Below are positions 1 to 8,649 of a stretch of DNA of 34,728 nucleotides, in pieces; within the stretch, counting starts at the first letter, position 1, and each line of letters starts with the position of its first letter. This DNA is from Acidobacteriota bacterium. Lineage in GTDB: Bacteria > Acidobacteriota > Terriglobia > Terriglobales > Acidobacteriaceae. The stretch covers positions 1 through 34,728 of the forward strand of contig JAKBAG010000003.1 of assembly GCA_021809235.1 (NCBI GenBank), written 5' to 3'. A program made the position numbers and the translations under genes. The notes beneath the pieces were generated by a model, which worked only from the letters and a program-made list of their open reading frames with translations, searched no databases and was not told where the DNA came from.

Positions 1-448
1 ATACTGCCGCCAGAACAATTCCGCGGACTAACCCCAGCAAGCCACCAAACACTCCGTCTGCCTGGGATACCTTGGTCCATGCACCTTCATGGTGGTGGGC
101 GTGGATCACCTCATGATCGTGCACTTCCGGCTTCTTACCCTTTTTGTCCTCGTGACCACGATCATGGTGCAGCACCTGCCACACTTCATGCTGGATCGCG
201 TGAGCCAGTACATTGAAGGCAATCAGAACAATGAAGACCTGAAGGATGAACCAGGTGGCGTTGGCTGCCTCCAGACTGTGCACCATGGGAGCCAGTTCCT
301 TGGCAAACCGTTGGAAGTTTCTGCTGGCAAACTCAATGCCGATGATCATTCCCACCAGAGAGATCATCGCGCGAACCGCACCACCGTGATATCCGGACCA
401 GATGCTTAAACCCAACACAATCAAGATCACAAAATCGATCCAGCCCAC
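1..448 (-). CDS. CvpA family membrane protein (C-terminus cut by window edge)
   Basis: Manual minus-strand translation from a GTG at 448 with GGAGG just upstream: MGWIDFVILIVLGLSIWSGYHGGAVRAMISLVGMIIGIEFASRNFQRFAKEL...; open to the window edge. Hydrophobic segments and the WIDFVILIVLGLSIWSGYHGG start are CvpA-like. Not in the supplied ORF track because it is truncated. Confidence 0.75.
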   Translation of the reverse strand, partial: MGWIDFVILIVLGLSIWSGYHGGAVRAMISLVGMIIGIEFASRNFQRFAKELAPMVHSLEAANATWFILQVFIVLIAFNVLAHAIQHEVWQVLHHDRGHEDKKGKKPEVHDHEVIHAHHHEGAWTKVSQADGVFGGLLGLVRGIVLAAV

Positions 449-515
449 TAGAACCTCCAGTTCTCAGTTCAGAAGAAACTTCAGCCTGACAATCATTCCA
501 TATCGGCATGATTGC

Positions 516-1412
516 CTACAGAACCAGTTGTTGCCCAGTCAGTGCGTGATACGCTTCCAGATATTTCAGTTGCGTCCGCTCGGCCACCTCTGCCGGTAGT
601 TCCGGAGCAGGTGCCTGCTTGTTCCAGCCAATCCGTTCCAGATAATCCCGAACAAACTGCTTGTCAAAGCTTGGCTGCGCCCCGCCTGGCTTCCAGGAAG
701 CCCTATCCCAGAACCGCGAGGAATCTGGCGTCAATGCCTCATCTGCCAGAAGAATCGCCCCCCCCGGCTGCTCCACGCTTCGCCCAAACTCGAATTTCGT
801 GTCTGCCAGAATCAGCCCGCATGCCTCAGCATGCTCTGCCGCACGGACATATAGGGCCAGTGTTAACCGGCGCAGATCTTCTGCATCCTGCTCACCCACA
901 ATCTCAACCATTCGCGCAAACGAAATATTTTCGTCATGCGCCCCATCCTGGCTCTTCGTTGCGGGAGTAAAGATCGGTTCCGGCAACCGTGAGCCATCCT
1001 GTAAACCCGGGGGCAGAGGAATACCACAGACTGTTCCATGCTCGCGATACTCTTTCCATCCGGATCCGGCCAGATAGCCACGGGCCACACACTCAACCGG
1101 GAACATCCTGGCGCGCTTGACCAGCATGGACCGGCCTTCCAGTTGCTCGGCAAAGGGGCGCAGTACTGCCGGATAGTTCGCAATCTGGGAAGCAATCAGA
1201 TGATTCGGAACCAGATCCGCTAGAAACCGAAACCAGAATAATGAAATCTGTGTCAGAATCTTGCCCTTGCCCGGTATCCCCGTCCCCAGAACATGATCGA
1301 ATGCCGAGATTCGATCCGTTGCAACCAGCAAAAGATCATTGCCGACAGCGTAGAGATCCCGAACCTTCCCGCGACCGATGAGCGGCACACTGGAAATATG
1401 GCTTTCCTGCAT
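516..1412 (-). CDS. purC: Phosphoribosylaminoimidazole-succinocarboxamide synthase (SAICAR synthetase)
   Basis: GRGKVRDLYAVGNDLLLVATDRISAFDHVLGTGIPGKGKILTQIS and CVARGYLAGSGWKEY motifs. Track ORF extends to 1721, but the family-like start is MQESHISSVPLIGRGKVRDLY at 1412. Confidence 0.95.
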   Translation of the reverse strand: MQESHISSVPLIGRGKVRDLYAVGNDLLLVATDRISAFDHVLGTGIPGKGKILTQISLFWFRFLADLVPNHLIASQIANYPAVLRPFAEQLEGRSMLVKRARMFPVECVARGYLAGSGWKEYREHGTVCGIPLPPGLQDGSRLPEPIFTPATKSQDGAHDENISFARMVEIVGEQDAEDLRRLTLALYVRAAEHAEACGLILADTKFEFGRSVEQPGGAILLADEALTPDSSRFWDRASWKPGGAQPSFDKQFVRDYLERIGWNKQAPAPELPAEVAERTQLKYLEAYHALTGQQLVL

Positions 1413-1523
1413 AGCTTTCAACGCGTTACTCCCAAGGTTGTCTTCATCCGCAGCAGAATGAGGGGAAAGAACTACCGAATTGAAAGTATCATGCTTTCCT
1501 ACACTTGCGTAACCACATTCTTC

Positions 1524-1539
1524 TGTGATCCGCATCACA
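1524..1539. promoter_or_regulatory. CRP/FNR-type dyad TGTGATCCGCATCACA upstream of purC (candidate)
   Basis: Exact TGTGA-N6-TCACA, matching the E. coli CRP half-site consensus, in the smc-purC intergenic region about 112 bp upstream of the purC start. Confidence 0.4.
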
Positions 1540-1735
1540 GGAGGATTTTTCCAAAGACGGCATACTCGTTTTGTCGCGTTGCTTCGGACGGTTCGAGCGT
1601 CCTCAGCCGAACACTCCACCCGGAGCGCGCTGCACGCGACCGAACCACAGTGGGGAAGCTGTGCGTTTGCGTCGCTCCACCGGTCGATCGGCGGGTAGCG
1701 GTCACCTGACCTCCACCGCACCCGCTGGTCCCGGT

Positions 1736-4700
1736 TTATGCCAGAGCCCGCTCCTGCTCCCGTCCGCCTACATGTACGCTGACCACACGGGACACGCCTG
1801 GCTCCTGCATCGTCACCCCATAGATCAGATCTGCAGTCTGCATCATCCGCTTGGAGTGCGTTACCAGCAGGAACTGTGTATCGCCCGCCAGACCCCGCAG
1901 CAGATCGGCTAGACGGCCAACGTTGGTTTCATCCAACGCTGCATCCACTTCATCCAGCACACAAAAGGGAGCAGGCTGATACTGGAATATACCTACCAAC
2001 AGACTGAGCGCAGTCAGGGCCTTTTCTCCACCGGAAAGGAGCAGTACGTTCTGCAGCTTTTTGCCCGGAGGAGAAGCCACGATCTCCAAACCGCTTTCTG
2101 CCTGATTTTCTCCGTCCATCAGTCGCAGAAATGCCTGCCCGCCGCCAAACAGCCGGCTAAAGACAATGGCAAAGTTTTCATTGATCCGCGCAAACGCCTC
2201 CTCAAATCTTGTACGGGATATCTGGTCGATTTCCCGGATTGTCTGCAACGTATTTTCAATAGATTCGGTTAGATCCTTCCGCTGCGCTTCCAGGAAACCA
2301 TGACGCTCGGCCGTCTCTTTGTACTCTTCCAGGGCCATCATGTTCACCGGGCCCATAGCCTCCAGTTTCTGCCGCAGTTCCCGGCAAACCTCTTCTTCCT
2401 GGCTTAACGCATCTCCCTCCAGCCGCTGCAGAGTCTCCTCGGCGCGTAGCGCCGCCGCCTCTACATTCAGCTCGTGCAGGCAACTCGTCTCCAGATGCTC
2501 CAGGTCGCTCATGAGCCGTGCATGCTGCGTACCCAGATGCCCGCGTCGGTCGCGCATGGCATCCAGATGTAAGCGCTCGTCCTTCAGGCTTTGCTCCAGC
2601 TCGGTCAGCCGGGTACGGAGTACGGCAATCTCCGAAGCAGCAAGCCGAGCTTCCTCCAGCGCTTTGTCTTGCCGCGCGCGCAATTCGCTTCCGCTCTGGT
2701 TCAGCTGCTCATTCTCGCGGCTACGCTGTTCCCGCTCTGCTACCGTACTGGACTTCTGCTGTTCCAGCTGCAGCTTTCGTCGTTCCAGATCAGCAAATAC
2801 GCGGTCAATACGCTGGAATGTTCCTTCAGCATTTCTGCGCCGCTCTTCAAAGCCTGCCAGCTCCGCTGTCACCCGAGCCGCCTCTTGCTGCAGCGCATCG
2901 CGTTTTTGCCTGGCTTCCATGATTCTGCCAGCCAGTGCATCCATTGCCATCTCGGCCGACTCCATTTCAAGACGGATCGTCTCGGCCTCCTGACATTTCT
3001 GCTGAATCTGTGCCTGCTTCTGCTGTTGTGCCTCGAGGTTGCGGTTCTTCTGTCCGCCAAGATCCATCAGCCTGCGCTCCAGCCGCAGCCGTTCCTGCTC
3101 GCTCTGCCGCAGCATTGCATTCTGATTTGCCACTTCACGCTCAGCCACGCGTCGCTGTTCGTCCAGCTTTTCAATCGACTGCGTAATTGCCTCAATATTC
3201 CTTGTCGCGAGCTGCAGTGCCTCTTCGGAGGTCGCCAGTTGAGACTCTACCGTCTCCATCTGTTTCTGTCGGGCTCGAAGTTCGCGCTTCTGCAACAGCG
3301 GTCCCTCGGCTGCCGGCTTTCCGCCGCTCACGGTTGCCCCGTGATAACACTCCCCGCCAGGAACCAGGAAATATCCCTGCGGATACTGCGTTGCCAGCCT
3401 CAGCGCCGTGGTCCGGTCTATGCACAAAAATCCATTCCGCACCTTGCCCAGCATCTTGGACAGCGGCTGATCCAGCCCCTTTTGGTTGCGCAGAATGTCG
3501 CGCAATGCCTTCACGCCTTCTGCACGAATCTCCAATTCGTCATCCTGCGACACAGCCACCGCTTCCTGACCGGGGACCACAAACGTTGCACGTCCATCCA
3601 CGCTTGTCTTCAGTAGTTGCACACCGCTTTCCGCATCCTGCCATTCGCGTACAACTACGTAGCTCAGCTCTTCGCGCAGGAACTCATCCACCAGCACCTC
3701 ATGCTCGCCGTCCACATCCACAAAATCCGCAAGTGTACCCATCGGCGTGCGGCCATCTCCAAGCGAGTTAGCCCGGAGCAGCTTCCGCACCGTTTCGGTC
3801 GAATAGCTGTGATTGCGAATTTGCGCATCTAGTGCCGCAAGCTGACCGCTGATCACTGCCTGCTCCCGCCGCAGCTGATTGATTTTGCCCCGCAGTTCGC
3901 TCTCCGAACGACGCTCCAATCCCAGATTCTCGCGGAAACCTCCCATCTCCTGCTGCACACGCGTCAACATCTCGGCTGCTTCGGTTGCCCGCTGCTGCGC
4001 TTCCTTCCATTGCGCCAGCATCTGTTCATTTTCACCGGAACCTCGTGAGGCCTCTTCCTCAATACGCGTCGCCTCGCGCTGCAGTGCCGCCAGCGACTCC
4101 TCCGCCTGCGCCAGTTGCGTCCTCACCATGCCTGCACGAGACTCCATTTGCATGGCTGAGCGGCGACCAGACTCCAGCTGTCTTTCCAGGTCGTTCACCG
4201 CATCTGCAGCCTGCCTTGCCTCGCGTTGTCGCACTTCGGTTTCTGCGCGAAACTTTCTTGCTTCCTCGCCAATCGTCTCCTGCTGGCGCAGCTGTTGCTG
4301 GCGCTCCTCGCCAATGGTCCCAATCTGTTCGAGCGTCTGCTCCAGTTCTGCCGCGATAGCGGCCAGTCGGGTTTCCAGCTCAGCAATGCGCTCGCGATTT
4401 GCCTGTTCCCGCGTTGTAGCGCGCTCCAGTTCTACAGCTGCGGAATTCGCTTCGCCTTGTGCAGTGCGGCTTACCCGCTCCAGTTCATAGCCACGTTCGG
4501 TCAGCGCATGCTGTTCACCCTCGCGCGCCTGCAACTGCCCAGATGCCGATTCAATCTCCGTTGTCAGCCGTGCCATCTCTTCGGCCACGCGCTTCTGTTC
4601 TTCATCCAGCGCAACCATGCGGCTGGCTAGGGTTACACGCAACCGGCCACGCAGTTCATCGCGAACAGCAGCATAGCGCTCTGCCTTCGCGGCCTGCCGT

Positions 4701-5614
4701 TTCAGGCTGTTCATCTGTCTCGTTACTTCGTCAAAAATATCGTCCACGCGCGCCAGATTCTGTCGAGCAGACTCCAGTCGCAACTCCGACAGTCGTTTCT
4801 TCGTCTTGAAGCGAGTAATTCCAGCAGCCTCCTCGATAATCGACCTGCGATCATGCGGCTTGGCGCTCAGGAGTTGTCCAATTCGCTCCTGGCCAATAAT
4901 GGCGTAGCTTTCCGGGCCAAGTCCCGTTCCCATGAAGATGTCCTGAATGTCCCGTAGCCGACAAAGCTTGCCATTCAGCAGATACTCGCTTTCGCCGGTT
5001 CGGAATAGCCGACGCGTGATGATAATTTCGCCTTTCTGCACACGAGTATGGAATTTTCTGCGGCGAATCTTCAGCACCACGGCATTGTCTGCAGCGGATT
5101 CTGCGACCTCTCCGTCCTGCGCACCGGTCTCCGCTACCGGCTGATCCGAATCGCCTTCAGGTCCTTCCTCAGATGTAAGAGTTTCATCCAGATTCTCGTC
5201 AACGACTGGACCCGGTTGATGCTCGGCAGCGAGTGCTTCGGCCTCGGCCGCGCGCTCCCGGCGTAGCTCTTGCTCATCCCAATCGGCAGGCATCTCATGG
5301 ATGACCTCCACCTCAGGGGTCACTCCAATGGGACCTTCGTAGGCCTCCGGATCCACCAGCGTCAGGGAAACCTCAGCCATACCCAGTGCCTTACGCTCGC
5401 GTGTTCCGCTGAAGATCACATCCATCATGTGTGTCCCACGCAGCGTCTTGGCGCTCTGTTCGCCCAGCACCCAGGTCACGCCATCCAGAATGTTGGACTT
5501 TCCGCATCCATTCGGTCCGACAACGACGGCAATTCCGGTCCCGGGCAGTTGCAGCTCTGTTTTATCGCAGAAGCTCTTGAACCCGAGGATGTGAATCTTT
5601 TTCAGCTTGAGCAT
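1736..5614 (-). CDS. smc: Chromosome segregation protein SMC
   Basis: Walker A GPNGCGKSNILD, Q-loop LGEQSAKTLRG, long coiled coil, hinge-like region, signature LLSGGEKALTALSLLVGI and Walker B FCVLDEVDAALDE. GTG at 5620 or ATG at 5614 can start it. Confidence 0.97.
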   Translation of the reverse strand: MLKLKKIHILGFKSFCDKTELQLPGTGIAVVVGPNGCGKSNILDGVTWVLGEQSAKTLRGTHMMDVIFSGTRERKALGMAEVSLTLVDPEAYEGPIGVTPEVEVIHEMPADWDEQELRRERAAEAEALAAEHQPGPVVDENLDETLTSEEGPEGDSDQPVAETGAQDGEVAESAADNAVVLKIRRRKFHTRVQKGEIIITRRLFRTGESEYLLNGKLCRLRDIQDIFMGTGLGPESYAIIGQERIGQLLSAKPHDRRSIIEEAAGITRFKTKKRLSELRLESARQNLARVDDIFDEVTRQMNSLKRQAAKAERYAAVRDELRGRLRVTLASRMVALDEEQKRVAEEMARLTTEIESASGQLQAREGEQHALTERGYELERVSRTAQGEANSAAVELERATTREQANRERIAELETRLAAIAAELEQTLEQIGTIGEERQQQLRQQETIGEEARKFRAETEVRQREARQAADAVNDLERQLESGRRSAMQMESRAGMVRTQLAQAEESLAALQREATRIEEEASRGSGENEQMLAQWKEAQQRATEAAEMLTRVQQEMGGFRENLGLERRSESELRGKINQLRREQAVISGQLAALDAQIRNHSYSTETVRKLLRANSLGDGRTPMGTLADFVDVDGEHEVLVDEFLREELSYVVVREWQDAESGVQLLKTSVDGRATFVVPGQEAVAVSQDDELEIRAEGVKALRDILRNQKGLDQPLSKMLGKVRNGFLCIDRTTALRLATQYPQGYFLVPGGECYHGATVSGGKPAAEGPLLQKRELRARQKQMETVESQLATSEEALQLATRNIEAITQSIEKLDEQRRVAEREVANQNAMLRQSEQERLRLERRLMDLGGQKNRNLEAQQQKQAQIQQKCQEAETIRLEMESAEMAMDALAGRIMEARQKRDALQQEAARVTAELAGFEERRRNAEGTFQRIDRVFADLERRKLQLEQQKSSTVAEREQRSRENEQLNQSGSELRARQDKALEEARLAASEIAVLRTRLTELEQSLKDERLHLDAMRDRRGHLGTQHARLMSDLEHLETSCLHELNVEAAALRAEETLQRLEGDALSQEEEVCRELRQKLEAMGPVNMMALEEYKETAERHGFLEAQRKDLTESIENTLQTIREIDQISRTRFEEAFARINENFAIVFSRLFGGGQAFLRLMDGENQAESGLEIVASPPGKKLQNVLLLSGGEKALTALSLLVGIFQYQPAPFCVLDEVDAALDETNVGRLADLLRGLAGDTQFLLVTHSKRMMQTADLIYGVTMQEPGVSRVVSVHVGGREQERALA

Positions 5615-5718
5615 GAACACCCCGTCCGCCGATTGGCAGCATTTCTCGTCTGTGCAACGAGACTACCCTCCAAACTACGGAGACAGACACGCACTTTCAA
5701 CCACTCGGCAACGGGTTT

Positions 5719-5796
5719 TTGTGGATAACCCGTGCCGAAATTCAGCCTTTTCCTCATAACCGGATACAAGCTGAATTTCGTACGGATTTTCCACAA
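5719..5796. repeat. 78-bp imperfect inverted repeat (arms 28 and 27 nt, 23-nt spacer) with DnaA-box-like outer ends
   Basis: Left arm 5719-5746 TTGTGGATAACCCGTGCCGAAATTCAGC; right arm 5770-5796 GCTGAATTTCGTACGGATTTTCCACAA; inner 11 bp CGAAATTCAGC/GCTGAATTTCG perfect. Ends contain TTATCCACA (minus, 5720-5728) and TTTTCCACA (plus, 5787-5795). Confidence 0.8.
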
Positions 5797-5835
5797 GGGA
5801 AGAGAAGGCCCTTGGTCACAGAATGGATACTCGGT

Positions 5836-7092
5836 CTAACTCTGCTCCGGCGTTTTGTCGGGCACAGCCGCAGCCGGAGCAACCGCCGCCGTTGACGCGC
5901 TGGCACTCCAGTTCGTCAGCGAGCTGATAAACTTTGCACCCAGGAAATAACTCAGGAATCCCATCGTCATTGCGCCCCAGGCATCCATGACGTTGATCCG
6001 GATCGGAAGCGACGGATTCGAGATCCGCGAAGAGATTACTGTAACGGCTGCACTCAGAATTGCAGTTGCAATCAGTCGAACCACAAACCGGGCAGCCGCC
6101 TGCGCACCGCTTGATGTCATCAGTTTCTGCAGAAATCGTCCCACCGGATTGGAAGATTTTTCTTCCGGTGCCAGCTCCAGCAGGGAGGAGTTGAAGTCGT
6201 GCAGAATGCTACCCGGCTGGCTTGCCTTGCTGAAAACAACATAGAACAAGGCGAGCCAGCCACCAAGAACAGCAAAAATCACAATTGTTGTCTGGTCGAT
6301 GCCCACCGGAAAACTTGCCGATGCTGAAAAATTTCGCAGCGGCTGCATGCAGGCAGCATTCGTAGCCTGCTCTTTCATGTCTGTGCACAGGGTGAACTGG
6401 CCCTGCAGATAGTAATCATAATTTCCCGGAGAGAAGTCGAGCACGCGCTGCAATGGGCCGGACCAACCCATATTGCAGGTAGATAAAAAGTTCTTATAGC
6501 TTTGCTGCGCCAACTGGAGTGCCGCCTCACTCTCGTTGGCAAGGCGTATCGGAACGGCATAGTTCGGTGGCTGGGAGAGATTGAACAGCACCGTGATTGT
6601 GTCTTGCGGCTGCAGCGTCACCATCGGTTGCAAACTGGAGTTAATGTTTGCCTGCGGAATATCTACGACACATTTCGACGCTTTTCCGCCTACAATCGCC
6701 GGTGTCGTCAGCAGCAGAGAAGCTGTAGAGACAGAAACGGGCAGATTAGAGATGTTCTGAATCGTCGCAGCCATATTGGAGGTCGAACCGATCTTCAGCG
6801 GCGTCTCCGATGGCGTCATCGTAATCTTCAACGGGATTGCCGTGGTGGTCTCGCTGCCATGCAGTTTTGGGCCTGTATCCAGTGTTGCAGCCAGAGCGTC
6901 CACACCCGAATGCCCTGATTTGGCATGTACGCCGCCGGGCTCCTGTTGCATGGTTGGCGCCGCCACACTCTTGGACTCGGCAGGCGCAGGACGGGATGGT
7001 GTCTGAGCCAGGACCGTTACTGCGCAGAAAATCCCTGCCAACAATGTGGCTGGTCTGGAAACCTTCCGGAGATACTCCTGCATCCGACTCAT
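5836..7092 (-). CDS. Hypothetical exported/membrane protein (signal peptide, Ig-like-looking beta-rich region, C-terminal TM segments)
   Basis: Start ATG at 7092 with AAAGGAG upstream; MSRMQEYLRKVSRPATLLAGIFCAVTVLAQ signal-like N-terminus; TM-like TTIVIFAVLGGWLALFYVVF and FVVRLIATAILSAAVTVI. No family recognised. Confidence 0.8.
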   Translation of the reverse strand: MSRMQEYLRKVSRPATLLAGIFCAVTVLAQTPSRPAPAESKSVAAPTMQQEPGGVHAKSGHSGVDALAATLDTGPKLHGSETTTAIPLKITMTPSETPLKIGSTSNMAATIQNISNLPVSVSTASLLLTTPAIVGGKASKCVVDIPQANINSSLQPMVTLQPQDTITVLFNLSQPPNYAVPIRLANESEAALQLAQQSYKNFLSTCNMGWSGPLQRVLDFSPGNYDYYLQGQFTLCTDMKEQATNAACMQPLRNFSASASFPVGIDQTTIVIFAVLGGWLALFYVVFSKASQPGSILHDFNSSLLELAPEEKSSNPVGRFLQKLMTSSGAQAAARFVVRLIATAILSAAVTVISSRISNPSLPIRINVMDAWGAMTMGFLSYFLGAKFISSLTNWSASASTAAVAPAAAVPDKTPEQS

Positions 7093-7368
7093 CGTTTGCT
7101 CCTTTGTGGCAAGAGTTGCATCTCCTACCCGATCACGGAAGAATCCCGCGCCATAGTGTTTGTATTTTGGAAGTCCTGCCCATCCTATACCGCATTTTGA
7201 ATTTTCTCCATCCATTTTTTCGGTGCCGCTGCCATGGCTGATCCCTCCATCAGCCCAGTGGAAACCTGCTATGTTCTTAAAGGGTTGGCAACCTGACCGG
7301 GAAGCATCGGGCTAAGGCAAATCGCCGCCTGGAACTGGAACTGAATATCGGAACAGGACACCAAGACG

Positions 7369-8610
7369 ATGTGGAAGCGATGGCGAACCCGAATTTTTCT
7401 CTTCCTCGCCGTTCTCGGTCCGGGCTTCATCACTGCAAACGTTGACAACGACTCCGGTGGCATCCTCACCTACTCGCAGGCGGGTGCGCAATATGGACAT
7501 GCTCTTCTTTGGACCATGATTCCCATCACCCTTGCCCTCATCGTCGTGCAGGAGATGTGCGCGCGCATGGGCGTAGTTACCGGCAAGGGACTCAGCGATC
7601 TTATCCGTGAGGAATTTGGTCTTCGCCTGACCGTGATCGTCATGCTGTTGCTGGTCGTCGTTAACTACGCCAACGTCGTTACGGAGTTCATCGGGATCAC
7701 CGGAAGTTTACACCTGTTTCATCTTTCCAAGTTCATCTCCGTACCTGCCTGTGCGCTGCTCGTCTGGTTCCTGGTGGTCCGTGGCGACTACAAACGGGTT
7801 GAAAAGATCTTTCTCGTCGCCTCCGTTGTGTACATCGCCTACATCTTCGCCGGTGTGCTCTCGCAGCCCAGCTGGCATGACGCGCTGCTGGCCACCGTCC
7901 AGTTGCCGCACCGCTCCGTCTGGAGCAACCGCGCTTATATCTACATGGCCATCGGCGTTGTCGGCACCACCATCGCCCCCTGGATGCAGTTTTATCTGCA
8001 GTCGTCCATTGTGGAGAAGGGAATTCGCGTCAAAGACTACGCCGCCTCACGTCTGGATGTGATCGTCGGCAGTTTCTTCACGGACATCGTTGCCTGGTTC
8101 ATTATCGTCGCCTGTGCAGCCACGCTCTATGTCCATGGGATGGGAGCCATTCAAGTGGCCTCTGATGCGGCCGAGGCCATGCGTCCCCTGGCTGGCGACT
8201 ATGCCTTTCTCCTTTTTGCCTTCGGACTTTTTAACGCATCCTTGTTTGCCGCCTCCATCCTTCCGCTTTCTACCGCCTACACAGTTTGTGAGGGGCTAGG
8301 GCTGGAGTCGGGGGTCGATAAAAGCTTTCGCGAGGCACCCTTCTTCTACTGGCTCTACACCCTGCTCATTAGCGGTGGGGCCATCACTGTTTTGTTTCTT
8401 CCGGATGCGCAGCTGATCAACGTGGCCATCCTCTCGCAGGTACTGAATGGTATTCTGCTGCCTGTCGTCATCGTTCTCATGCTGGTGCTCATCAACCGGC
8501 GCGACATCATGGGCGAGCACGTGAACTCCAGACTCTTCAATGCCATTGCCTGGGTGACAAGTCTGGTTGTGATCGGGTTGAATGTAGCGCTGATCTTTGC
8601 GCATCCATGA
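7369..8610 (+). CDS. Nramp-family divalent metal ion transporter-like protein (noncanonical metal-site motifs)
   Basis: GPGFITANVDNDSGGILTYSQAGAQYG in the TM1 region; VVGTTIAPWMQFYLQSSIV in the TM6 region; multiple hydrophobic segments. Confidence 0.85.
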   Translation: MWKRWRTRIFLFLAVLGPGFITANVDNDSGGILTYSQAGAQYGHALLWTMIPITLALIVVQEMCARMGVVTGKGLSDLIREEFGLRLTVIVMLLLVVVNYANVVTEFIGITGSLHLFHLSKFISVPACALLVWFLVVRGDYKRVEKIFLVASVVYIAYIFAGVLSQPSWHDALLATVQLPHRSVWSNRAYIYMAIGVVGTTIAPWMQFYLQSSIVEKGIRVKDYAASRLDVIVGSFFTDIVAWFIIVACAATLYVHGMGAIQVASDAAEAMRPLAGDYAFLLFAFGLFNASLFAASILPLSTAYTVCEGLGLESGVDKSFREAPFFYWLYTLLISGGAITVLFLPDAQLINVAILSQVLNGILLPVVIVLMLVLINRRDIMGEHVNSRLFNAIAWVTSLVVIGLNVALIFAHP

Positions 8611-8649
8611 GCATCGACCGCAGCCGTAGGGATGAAGCGCAGCAGACTG

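Noticed and set aside
1413-1721. 103-residue N-terminal extension of purC in the ORF track
   Set aside because: Not PurC-like, contains the CRP-type dyad and probable promoter; the 1412 start fits the family.
2319-4809. Many long plus-strand ORFs inside smc
   Set aside because: Antisense shadows of a strongly supported coiled-coil gene; compositions (Ser/Arg/Cys-rich) are typical of reverse-frame artefacts.
5621-5709. Minus-strand GCCGAGTGGTTGAAAG (5694-5709), which resembles the D-arm of a class II (Ser/Leu) tRNA
   Set aside because: No complementary acceptor stem, anticodon stem (CGTGT/CGTAG does not pair) or GGTTCGAATCC-type T-arm follows; likely chance or a decayed remnant at best.
5602-5796. 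64-aa minus-strand ORF over the smc upstream region
   Set aside because: It is generated by the inverted repeat and overlaps the smc start; no recognisable domain.
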